From PS1 clade bacterium (lineage in GTDB: Bacteria > Pseudomonadota > Alphaproteobacteria > RS24), in assembly GCA_016779015.1 (NCBI GenBank), contig JADHOK010000071.1:1-6936 (forward strand): a stretch of DNA of 6,936 bases, written 5' to 3'. The notes under the pieces were generated by a model, which ran no database searches, was not told the DNA's origin, and worked only from the letters and a program-made list of their open reading frames with translations. Position 1 is the first letter of the stretch; each line of letters begins with the position of its first letter. Positions 1-5,725 of this stretch are shown piece by piece. The translations under genes were made by a program, and so were the position numbers.

Positions 1-455
1 CCATCGGGCTGGAATCGAGCATTGTCGGCTGTCTTGATGCGACGCCCCTATGGCTGCGCGCCGGTGGTCTGGCACGGGGTGATATCGAGGCCTGTCTCGG
101 GCAAAAACTGAGCGAGGCACCGCAAGAGGCGAGCGCGGCAGCGCGACTGGCCCCCGGGCGTCTGGCGCGCCATTACGCGCCCCAAAGCGGGCTGCGCCTC
201 AACGCTATGCGCGCCGAAGACACCGAATTGCTTATCGGTTTCGGGCCCGACACTCCGCCCGATTGTTTTGCCAATCTGAGTGCGACGGGCGATATGGCGG
301 AAGCGGCAAGCAAATTATTCGCCACGCTGCACGCCGCCGATGCGGCCGCGCAAACCGCCGGCAAGTCGCTGGCCGTTACGGCGATACCGCCGCACGGCCT
401 CGGTGAGGCGATTAATGACCGGTTGGTGCGCGCCTCACACACGCCGCAAAATTGA
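1..455 (+). CDS. sua5: Sua5-type L-threonylcarbamoyladenylate synthase, C-terminal part (5' end outside window)
   Basis: Enzymes of this family make threonylcarbamoyl-AMP from threonine, bicarbonate and ATP, the first step of the t6A37 modification of ANN-decoding tRNAs, in the cytoplasm. About 150 residues are visible, reading in frame from base 3. The segment opens with the end of the YrdC fold: G-L-E-S-S-I-V (family form G-L-E-S-T-V-V) followed by L-R-A-G-G. Next comes the linker signature A-P-G-R-L-A-R-H-Y-A-P, which links the YrdC core to the C-terminal Sua5 domain and separates Sua5 from the shorter TsaC/YrdC proteins. The Sua5 domain follows, ending with G-L-G-E-A-I-N-D-R-L, close to the family's usual C-terminus, and a TGA stop. 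Full-length Sua5 proteins are roughly 320 residues, so about half is missing only because the window starts here. The gene converges on the VOC gene with 4 bp between stops. Confidence 0.93.
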   Translation, partial: IGLESSIVGCLDATPLWLRAGGLARGDIEACLGQKLSEAPQEASAAARLAPGRLARHYAPQSGLRLNAMRAEDTELLIGFGPDTPPDCFANLSATGDMAEAASKLFATLHAADAAAQTAGKSLAVTAIPPHGLGEAINDRLVRASHTPQN

Positions 456-459
456 CCGG

Positions 460-1302
460 CTAATCTTTCGGGTGCTCGATAAGCAGGGTCGGCACATCCA
501 ACACATGCGATTTAGCGGTGCAGACTTTGGTGCCGGGCTTGCGACCATCGCGCACCTCCGAGACGGTGATACCGGCCTCGGTCAGGCGCTTTTGCGTCGC
601 CACAATATCATCGGTCTTCAACGCCAGCCCCCACAAGCGGTCTTCATCGCCGGTCTTATCGGAGGCGATAACCTCGATGCTCATTGAATTGGTGCGGAAG
701 AAAAGCTGCGTGCCGCCCCAATCAGGGACGTCTTGCTCCAGCGCCAGACGGATGCCGAGCTGGTCGCCGTAAAACTTCTTGGCCGCCGCCGCGCTGTTGG
801 TTTGCACCACCACATGATCAACTGCGGTAAGGGTGCCATCGCCCGTCACCGCGGCCATCGGCAAAGCCGCCGGGTCGTCATGGCGGACGCAAAAAGAGAA
901 AATGCCGCGCGCCGCGGCGCTATCCCAATGCATATTTTGCCATGTTCGGGTCTCGCCGCTGGCGTCATCGACGCCATGGCCGGCCGCCGGTTCGGAGGCT
1001 TCCAACCCATTGGCGCGCGCGTTTTTCAAAAATGCATCGCTATCATCCGTCCCGAATACCAGCGCGCACAGCGATTGCCCGCGCGCCTCCAGCACCCCGC
1101 GCACCATATCACCGGCCCAGCCATCGCCATTGGCGGCCAGCAATTCAAGATAGCAATTATCCAGCCGAAACAGCGTATTGGCGCTGCCATAATCGGGATG
1201 CGTGCCGCGCCAACTGGGCGCGCGCCCTAACATCAGCGCATAATCGGCACTGGCCTGTTCAAGGTCTTCGACAGCGATAATAATATGGTCCACGACAGCC
1301 AT
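460..1302 (-). CDS. Two-module VOC / glyoxalase-like domain protein
   Basis: This 280-residue protein of the vicinal-oxygen-chelate superfamily has unknown substrate. Two similar halves are visible. Module 1 starts V-D-H-I-I-I-A-V (H6) and contains H-P-D-Y-G-S-A-N-T-L-F and Y-L-E-L-L-A (E53), a pattern typical of the Glyoxalase_3-like group. Module 2 starts V-D-H-V-V-V (H163), has F-Y-G-D-Q-L-G-I, the strand S-I-E-V-I-A (E210), and ends L-L-I-E-H (E276). VOC enzymes usually bind a divalent metal through His/Glu at such strand positions. Here H163, E210 and E276 could form a site in module 2, while I see fewer candidate ligands in module 1. The ATG at 1302 has AGGAGA five bases upstream, overlapping the stop of the SRAP gene, so this is the third gene of a DUF192-SRAP-VOC operon and probably translationally coupled. 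There is no signal peptide, so it is probably cytoplasmic. Family is confident, reaction unknown. Confidence 0.85.
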   Translation of the reverse strand: MAVVDHIIIAVEDLEQASADYALMLGRAPSWRGTHPDYGSANTLFRLDNCYLELLAANGDGWAGDMVRGVLEARGQSLCALVFGTDDSDAFLKNARANGLEASEPAAGHGVDDASGETRTWQNMHWDSAAARGIFSFCVRHDDPAALPMAAVTGDGTLTAVDHVVVQTNSAAAAKKFYGDQLGIRLALEQDVPDWGGTQLFFRTNSMSIEVIASDKTGDEDRLWGLALKTDDIVATQKRLTEAGITVSEVRDGRKPGTKVCTAKSHVLDVPTLLIEHPKD

Positions 1303-1307
1303 GCGCG

Positions 1308-1313
1308 TCTCCT
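1308..1313 (-). promoter_or_regulatory. Shine-Dalgarno of the VOC gene, overlapping the SRAP stop codon
   Basis: On the minus strand the sequence reads TAGGAGA, five bases, then ATG. AGGAGA is a strong ribosome-binding site, and its first two bases are the last two bases of the upstream TAG stop (1312-1314). A ribosome ending on the SRAP gene would cover this site, which suggests coupled translation. It also fixes the VOC start at 1302. Confidence 0.75.
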
Positions 1314-2013
1314 AAAATAAATCCATCTGTTTTGGCGGCGCTTTTTCAATATGCTCCACCCATAAATCCGCATCGTCCTCCGCCACCTTATTGACCCGTT
1401 TGGAAATCGGTGTGGCGGTAAAAACATCTTCGGCCGAGGGCCCTAAAAGGGGAAGCAGTTTTTCCGCCGCGGTCTCAGGTGTCGCCAGCCAATCCTCGGC
1501 ATGGCGCGGCTCTATCATCGCCGGCATGCGGTGATGGATTGGGCTCAGTGTGTCATTGGCGGCGGTGGTGATGATGGCGCAGCTTTCAATTTCGCTGCCA
1601 TCAGCGCCATCCCAAATCTCCCAAATACCGGCCATAAAAAAAGCCTGCCCGTCGGCGCGATAAATGCGATAGGGCTGGCCGACGCTGCGGTCCCATTCGT
1701 AAAAACCGTCTGACGGAATAAGGCAACGGCGGCGGCGAAAGGCGTTTTTGAAACTGGGCTTTTCGGTAATCGTCTCCGAGCGCGCATTGATTTGCGGCCG
1801 CGCCGCTTTATCGGTTACCTGCTCGGGCTTCAGCCATGGGGCCACCAGCCCCCACTGCACCAGCGCCATTTCGCGCCCCGGCACAGCCCTGATGACACTG
1901 ACCGGCTGCGTCGGCGCGATATTATAGCGCGGCGGGAAATTTATCCGATTGGAGAAATCAACCAATTGGCGCAAATCCTCTGGCGCGGTAGCGAGGGCGA
2001 AGCGACCACACAT
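1312..2013 (-). CDS. SRAP-domain protein (YedK/HMCES family), abasic-site DNA-protein crosslinker
   Basis: SRAP proteins recognise abasic sites in single-stranded DNA and trap them through a thiazolidine crosslink to Cys2; the family has also been called SOS-response-associated peptidase. The 233-residue length is normal. The start is firm, because M-C-G-R-F places the catalytic Cys at position 2, where it is exposed after Met removal. Other family residues are visible: N31 in P-R-Y-N-I-A-P-T-Q, W54-G-L, N76-A-R-S-E, E106 in G-F-Y-E-W, and H161 in H-H-R-M-P. These match Cys2, Asn75, Arg77, Glu105 and His160 of E. coli YedK, shifted by one. The start codon directly follows the DUF192 stop (TAA then ATG, zero bases between), and the VOC gene follows, so it is the middle gene of a tight operon. 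No SOS box was recognised upstream. The last five residues, Q-M-D-L-F, resemble a bacterial sliding-clamp-binding motif. Confidence 0.95.
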   Translation of the reverse strand: MCGRFALATAPEDLRQLVDFSNRINFPPRYNIAPTQPVSVIRAVPGREMALVQWGLVAPWLKPEQVTDKAARPQINARSETITEKPSFKNAFRRRRCLIPSDGFYEWDRSVGQPYRIYRADGQAFFMAGIWEIWDGADGSEIESCAIITTAANDTLSPIHHRMPAMIEPRHAEDWLATPETAAEKLLPLLGPSAEDVFTATPISKRVNKVAEDDADLWVEHIEKAPPKQMDLF

Positions 2014-2451
2014 TTAAAACGCCACCCCATCCATACGCACCATATCGCCGACACCTATCTGCAACGCTTGCGCTTCACCGGCATTTATCTCCAGCACCGC
2101 GCTGACCGGCTGCAACGAAACCGTTGGCGTGTCTGATTGCGTGTCGCGGCGCGTCACAATTTGCCCGACCATACCGCCGGGGAGAATGAAAATCATATCC
2201 AGCGGTATCAGTGTGTTGCGCATCCAAAAGCGCGCTTGGCGCGGCGGCTGCATGGGAAACACCATGCCGTGACGCGGCGACATAACGGCCACATGCATTA
2301 GCCCTTGGCGCTGCTTTTCCGGCGTGTCGGCCAGTTTCACCTCAAACACCAGCTGGCGCCCATCCAGCGTCGCCACGGTTAAGGGCGCAGCCATGGTCGG
2401 CGCGACAGCGCCCAAGGCCAGAACGCACAGCAGTAAGAATCGTCTCAGCAT
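2014..2451 (-). CDS. DUF192 family exported protein
   Basis: This is a 145-residue protein of the DUF192 family, small beta-rich proteins of unknown function that are often exported. Residues 1-22 look like a Sec signal peptide: basic M-L-R-R, a hydrophobic stretch L-L-L-C-V-L-A-L-G-A-V-A, and a likely cleavage site after A21 or A22. Cys9 sits inside the hydrophobic core and is not a lipobox. The mature part carries the family hallmarks in order: R-Q-G-L-M (48-52), G-M-V-F-P-M (62-67), F-W-M-R-N-T-L-I-P-L-D-M-I-F (75-88), and A-V-L-E-I-N-A-G (118-125) followed by G-V-G-D. The protein is probably periplasmic. It is the first gene of the DUF192-SRAP-VOC operon, with its TAA directly against the SRAP ATG. 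The start ATG has only a weak GGGG two bases upstream. I could not identify a convincing minus-strand promoter in front of it. Confidence 0.9.
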   Translation of the reverse strand: MLRRFLLLCVLALGAVAPTMAAPLTVATLDGRQLVFEVKLADTPEKQRQGLMHVAVMSPRHGMVFPMQPPRQARFWMRNTLIPLDMIFILPGGMVGQIVTRRDTQSDTPTVSLQPVSAVLEINAGEAQALQIGVGDMVRMDGVAF

Positions 2452-2511
2452 GACCCCAGCTTGCCATTGCGCGCGCGGCAGGTCAAAAGCCCATAACCAT
2501 CCGCAAAACTC

Positions 2512-2539
2512 TTTTCATATGCGCCCAAGCCGATATAGT
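2512..2539 (+). promoter_or_regulatory. Candidate sigma70-like promoter of the SDR gene
   Basis: TTTTCA (2512-2517) and TATAGT (2534-2539) are separated by 16 bases. The -10 matches the consensus at five of six positions and the -35 at four of six. Transcription would start near 2546 and give a leader of about 40 bases containing the hairpin at 2556-2568. It was identified by eye from consensus only. Confidence 0.4.
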
Positions 2540-2555
2540 GGCCCCAATTAGAGCG

Positions 2556-2568
2556 GCCTGAAACAGGC
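2556..2568 (+). repeat. Short perfect inverted repeat in the SDR leader
   Basis: GCCTG-AAA-CAGGC forms perfect five-base arms around a three-base spacer. It lies downstream of the predicted SDR promoter and six bases before the Shine-Dalgarno. It could be an mRNA hairpin or a small dimeric operator. An overlapping alternative pairing, CCTGA (2557-2561) with TCAGG (2571-2575), would take up the first part of the ribosome-binding site. Confidence 0.45.
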
Positions 2569-2573
2569 AGTCA

Positions 2574-2580
2574 GGGAGGG
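2574..2580 (+). promoter_or_regulatory. Shine-Dalgarno of the SDR gene
   Basis: GGGAGGG lies four bases before the ATG at 2585. It is purine-rich and strong, and it fixes the start of the dehydrogenase gene. Confidence 0.7.
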
Positions 2581-2584
2581 ATTT

Positions 2585-3367
2585 ATGAGCTATCAACCAT
2601 TTGATTTGAGCGGCAAAGTGGCGCTGGTCACCGGCGGCAATCGCGGCATTGGACTGGGCATGGCCTCGGCCATGGCGCAAGCGGGTGCCGATATCGCCAT
2701 CTGGGGCACCAATGCAGCCAATAATGAAAAAGCCGTAGCCGAATTGTCGGCTCATGGGGTGAAAGCGCAAAGCTGGAACGTCAATGTCGCCGATGAGGAT
2801 GCCGTCAACGCAGCCATGGCCGACACGATTGCGCAAATGGGCCGCATTGATAGCGTCTTCGCCAATGCCGGTATCGGCAAGCTGTCGCCGGGGTTTACCG
2901 ATATGTCGACGCAAGATTATCGCGACGTGCTGGCGGTCAATCAGGATGGTGTGTTCTTCACCTTACGCGCCGCCGCAGCGCATATGGTTGAGCGCGCCAA
3001 AAATGGCGACCCGGGCGGCTCGCTGGTCGGCGTCGCCAGTCTCGCTGCAACCGAGGGCGCGGCCCGCAACCAACATTATGCCGCCACCAAAGGCGCGGTC
3101 ATTTCGATGATGAAGTCTATCGCCGTTGAGTTCGCGCGCTATGGCGTGCGCGCCAACTCTATCCTGCCAGGCTGGATCGACACCGATATGACCGCCGGTG
3201 CGCAAAGCAATGAGCGGTTTCAGCAAATGGTGATGTCGCGCGTACCGGCGCGGCGGTGGGGCCAGCCGGAAGATTTCGGCGGCGTGGCGGTCTATCTGAC
3301 CTCCAACGCCTCCGCCTATCACTCCGGCGACTTATTCGTTATCGACGGCGCTTATTCGATTTTCTAA
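2585..3367 (+). CDS. Classical short-chain dehydrogenase/reductase (SDR), substrate unknown
   Basis: This 260-residue NAD(P)-dependent oxidoreductase of the classical SDR type has the usual family length. The Rossmann glycine motif T-G-G-N-R-G-I-G is at 16-23, the N-A-G motif at 94-96, and the catalytic set is complete: N119, S152, Y165 and K169 (Y-A-A-T-K). The P-G-W-I-D-T-D-M segment and the C-terminal D-G-A-Y-S match the usual substrate-loop and tail regions. The end of the second beta strand reads I-W-G-T-N, without the Asp that favours NAD or the Arg common in NADP-binding relatives, so cofactor choice cannot be called. Many relatives are annotated as 3-oxoacyl-ACP reductase or glucose/gluconate dehydrogenase, but nothing here supports one of those. 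The gene is transcribed alone, with its own promoter and strong ribosome-binding site, and converges on the AcuI-like gene with 8 bp between stops. It is probably cytoplasmic. Confidence 0.93.
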   Translation: MSYQPFDLSGKVALVTGGNRGIGLGMASAMAQAGADIAIWGTNAANNEKAVAELSAHGVKAQSWNVNVADEDAVNAAMADTIAQMGRIDSVFANAGIGKLSPGFTDMSTQDYRDVLAVNQDGVFFTLRAAAAHMVERAKNGDPGGSLVGVASLAATEGAARNQHYAATKGAVISMMKSIAVEFARYGVRANSILPGWIDTDMTAGAQSNERFQQMVMSRVPARRWGQPEDFGGVAVYLTSNASAYHSGDLFVIDGAYSIF

Positions 3368-3375
3368 AGCCCGTT

Positions 3376-4359
3376 TCACAGCGTGACGATCAAGCGCCCG
3401 CGCGTTTGACCGGCGAGGATTTTCGGCCCCAATGCGGGCAGGTCATCCAGTGTCGCGTCGCTCGACATAGCGTCCAGCTTGTCCAGATCGAGATGCTCGG
3501 CGAGCAGCGCCCAAGCCGTTTCGCGCTTGGCGCGTGGTGCCATAACGCTGTCGATGCCCGCGAGGTTAACACCGCGCAGGATAAACGGCATCACCGTGCC
3601 CGGCAGGTCAGGGCCTTGCGCCAAACCGCATGCCGCAACCGTGCCGCCATATTTGGTCTGCGAAATCGCATTGGCCAGCGTATGGCTGCCGACGGCATCG
3701 ACCACACCGGCCCATTGTTCCTTGTCCAGTGGCGGGCCGCCGGGTTCTGACAAGGTGTTGCGGTCAATGATGCGCGTCGCGCCAAGGCCGGTCAGATAAG
3801 CCTCTTCTTCCATGCGACCGGTCGAGGCAACGGCCTCGTAACCGAGCTTGGACAGCAGCGCCAAAGCCACCGAGCCAACCCCACCGGCCGCACCGGTGAC
3901 AAGAATTTCGCCGGCATCTGTCGGCGTATCCATCAGCGCCATGACGCACAGCATGGCGGTATAGCCGGCCGTGCCAATGGCCATGCTCTGCGCGGCCGAG
4001 ATGGAGGCCGGTTTTTTGACCAGCCAATCCCCATTGACCCGCGCTTTACCGGCATAACCGCCGAAATGGGTCTCACCCACACCCCAGCCATTAAGGATGA
4101 CCTCATCGCCTTCTTGGTAATCGGCGTGGGTTGATTTCTCGACCGTGCCGACAAAATCAATGCCCGGTATCATCGGCCATTTGCGCACCACCGGCACAGC
4201 ACCGGTCAGCGCTAGCCCGTCTTTATAGTTCAACGTCGAATGCGACACGGCGACGGTAACATCGCCCTCCATCAAATCATTCTCACTCAGCTCCACAAAT
4301 TCATGGGACTGGCCATCATCGGTTTTGTTGAGCCGCAATGCGCGGAAGCTGTCAGACAT
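3376..4359 (-). CDS. acuI: AcuI/YhdH-type NADPH-dependent acryloyl-CoA reductase (MDR family)
   Basis: AcuI/YhdH enzymes reduce acryloyl-CoA to propionyl-CoA with NADPH, which detoxifies acrylate made from DMSP or 3-hydroxypropionate. The protein has 327 residues, typical for the group. Visible signatures are S-T-L-N-Y-K-D-G-L-A (41-50), M-I-P-G-I-D-F-V-G-T-V (63-73), V-I-L-N-G-W-G-V-G-E-T-H-F-G-G-Y (87-102), G-D-W-L-V, and the Rossmann loop V-T-G-A-A-G-G-V-G-S-V-A (154-165). No catalytic or structural zinc cysteine clusters are seen, as expected for this zinc-free quinone-oxidoreductase-like branch. It is the last gene of a three-gene minus-strand operon, 23 bp after the dihydroorotase-like gene, with GGGAGA five bases before its ATG. 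No DMSP lyase or acyl-CoA transferase lies in the window, so the physiological substrate is inferred from the family. A more general enoyl or quinone reductase role is possible. Confidence 0.88.
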   Translation of the reverse strand: MSDSFRALRLNKTDDGQSHEFVELSENDLMEGDVTVAVSHSTLNYKDGLALTGAVPVVRKWPMIPGIDFVGTVEKSTHADYQEGDEVILNGWGVGETHFGGYAGKARVNGDWLVKKPASISAAQSMAIGTAGYTAMLCVMALMDTPTDAGEILVTGAAGGVGSVALALLSKLGYEAVASTGRMEEEAYLTGLGATRIIDRNTLSEPGGPPLDKEQWAGVVDAVGSHTLANAISQTKYGGTVAACGLAQGPDLPGTVMPFILRGVNLAGIDSVMAPRAKRETAWALLAEHLDLDKLDAMSSDATLDDLPALGPKILAGQTRGRLIVTL

Positions 4360-4364
4360 ATTCG

Positions 4365-4370
4365 TCTCCC
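4365..4370 (-). promoter_or_regulatory. Shine-Dalgarno of the AcuI-like gene
   Basis: GGGAGA on the minus strand, five bases before the ATG at 4359. It lies in the 23-bp gap after the dihydroorotase-like gene and supports the chosen start. Confidence 0.65.
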
Positions 4371-4382
4371 GTTAAGTCTGTT

Positions 4383-5708
4383 TTAAAATTCGAAAACGCA
4401 AGGCTGGCCGGTGGCGGGTGCGGTCAATTCACCCTCCCACATAACCCTTGTGCCGCGCACCATAGTGCCGACGGGCCAGCCGTGAATACTGCGTCCGGTG
4501 AATGGTGACCAGCCGCAGCGCGCCGCCACCCAGTCTTCGGTAATGGTCTCGGTGCGCTTTAAATCGACAAAGGTCAAATCAGCGTGATTACCGATTTTAA
4601 TCTCACCTTTTTCTTTCAAGCCGAACAATTTTTTGGCGTTGAGACTGGTCAATGTTACCAGCTTCTCCAGCGATAATTTGCCCGCCGCCATATGATCGAG
4701 CATCACCGGCAAAAGCGTTTGCACGCCAGGCATACCGGCCGGCGAATGCGGATAGGCCTCGGCTTTTTCTTCGCGCGTATGCGGCGCGTGGTCCGAACCA
4801 ATAACATCGACAATGCCCTGCTCCAACGCTTTCCACAAAGCAGCGCGATGGCGCGCCTCGCGAATAGGCGGGTTCATTTGCGCGAATGTGCCGATCTCTT
4901 CATAAGCGTCGGGCGCCACCAAAGTCAGATGCTGCGGCGTCACCTCGACCGAGACAATGTCGCGATTGGCGGCCAGCATTTGCATTTCTTCTTCGGTCGT
5001 CACATGCAGCACATGGATATGCTGATTGGCCTCGCGAGCAAGTTTGATGAGGCGGCGGGTCGAAGAAATCGCCGCTTCTGCATCGCGCCATACCGGATGG
5101 GTTAGCACATTGCCGGTCTCAGCCAGCGAGCGCCGTTCGCGCAGACGATATTCGTCTTCGCTGTGGAACGCCGCGCGGCGGTTGATGTTTTTCAAAATAT
5201 CGCCGACGCCGTCATCATCGGGCACCAGCAGATTGCCGGTCGAAGACCCCATAAACACTTTGACGCCGCAAATCCCCTCCATGCGCTCCAGCTCGGGCAG
5301 CTCGGCGGCGTTTTCATGCGTGCCGCCGACATAGAAAGCGAAATCGCAATGCATACGATTGCGCCCGCGCGCCACTTTGTCCTCAATGGCTTCTTTATTG
5401 GTGGTCGGCGGTTTGGTGTTGGGCATTTCAAACACCGCCGTCACCCCACCCATCACCGCGGCCAGCGAGCCCGATTGCAGGTCTTCTTTGTGCTCTAGCC
5501 CCGGTTCGCGGAAATGCACTTGCGTGTCAATGACGCCGGGCAAAACCGTGAGGCCGCTAACATCCAGCGTCTCGGCGGCCTCGGCTCCGGCCAAATCACC
5601 AAGCGCTGCGAAGCGGCCATCCTTAATGCCAATGTCGCCATCTGTGGTCCCGTCGGGCCCGGCAATGGTGCCGCCGGAGATTATCAGGTCGTATTTTTCT
5701 GTCGCCAT
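4383..5708 (-). CDS. pyrC: Dihydroorotase-family amidohydrolase with a Q-x-H metal motif
   Basis: This 441-residue cyclic amidohydrolase belongs to the dihydroorotase branch, whose members interconvert carbamoyl-aspartate and dihydroorotate in pyrimidine synthesis. An N-terminal beta segment with Y-D-L-I-I-S-G-G-T leads into the barrel. Visible active-site elements are H65 and R67 in Q-V-H-F-R-E-P-G, M-P-N-T (N97), K150 in G-V-K-V-F-M-G (position of the carboxylated Lys in CAD-type and hydantoinase-type enzymes), H182 in F-H-S-E-D, H235 in H-V-L-H-V-T, and D306 in G-S-D-H-A-P-H. The odd point is Q63, where most relatives have the first His of the HxH metal pair. From memory this T-Q-V-H form recurs in alphaproteobacterial proteins annotated as dihydroorotase, so it is probably not a random defect. 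The gene starts 17 bp after the GT9-like gene and precedes the AcuI-like gene. No pyrB or other pyr gene is present, so a different cyclic amide substrate remains possible. Confidence 0.85.
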   Translation of the reverse strand: MATEKYDLIISGGTIAGPDGTTDGDIGIKDGRFAALGDLAGAEAAETLDVSGLTVLPGVIDTQVHFREPGLEHKEDLQSGSLAAVMGGVTAVFEMPNTKPPTTNKEAIEDKVARGRNRMHCDFAFYVGGTHENAAELPELERMEGICGVKVFMGSSTGNLLVPDDDGVGDILKNINRRAAFHSEDEYRLRERRSLAETGNVLTHPVWRDAEAAISSTRRLIKLAREANQHIHVLHVTTEEEMQMLAANRDIVSVEVTPQHLTLVAPDAYEEIGTFAQMNPPIREARHRAALWKALEQGIVDVIGSDHAPHTREEKAEAYPHSPAGMPGVQTLLPVMLDHMAAGKLSLEKLVTLTSLNAKKLFGLKEKGEIKIGNHADLTFVDLKRTETITEDWVAARCGWSPFTGRSIHGWPVGTMVRGTRVMWEGELTAPATGQPCVFEF

Positions 5709-5725
5709 ATCTCTACTCGCTTACT

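Larger units (their letters stand above)
2452..2584. other. Divergent intergenic region between the DUF192 operon and the SDR gene
   Basis: These 133 bases separate the two divergent starts. The right half contains a candidate plus-strand promoter, a short inverted repeat and the SDR Shine-Dalgarno, each listed separately. On the minus strand a TTGACC box (2481-2486) is the best -35 candidate for the DUF192 operon, but no good -10 lies at the right distance. I see no small gene or tRNA in it. Confidence 0.6.

Noticed and set aside
733..1230. 165-residue plus-strand open frame opposite the VOC gene
   Set aside because: It lies wholly antisense to a well-supported gene, its translation resembles no family I know, and high GC content readily opens such frames.
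2483..2914. 143-residue minus-strand open frame spanning the DUF192/SDR intergenic region
   Set aside because: Most of it is antisense to the clear SDR coding sequence, it has no recognisable motif, and it runs through the SDR promoter and leader.
3360..3400. Bidirectional terminator between the convergent SDR and AcuI-like genes
   Set aside because: The gap is 8 bp and I found no GC-rich hairpin followed by a T-run on either strand.
4372..4400. A/T-rich GTTTT...AAAAC inverted repeat at the end of the dihydroorotase-like gene as a terminator
   Set aside because: The arms are short and AT-only with no GC stem or proper U-tract, and the next gene follows after 23 bp with its own Shine-Dalgarno, which fits continued transcription.
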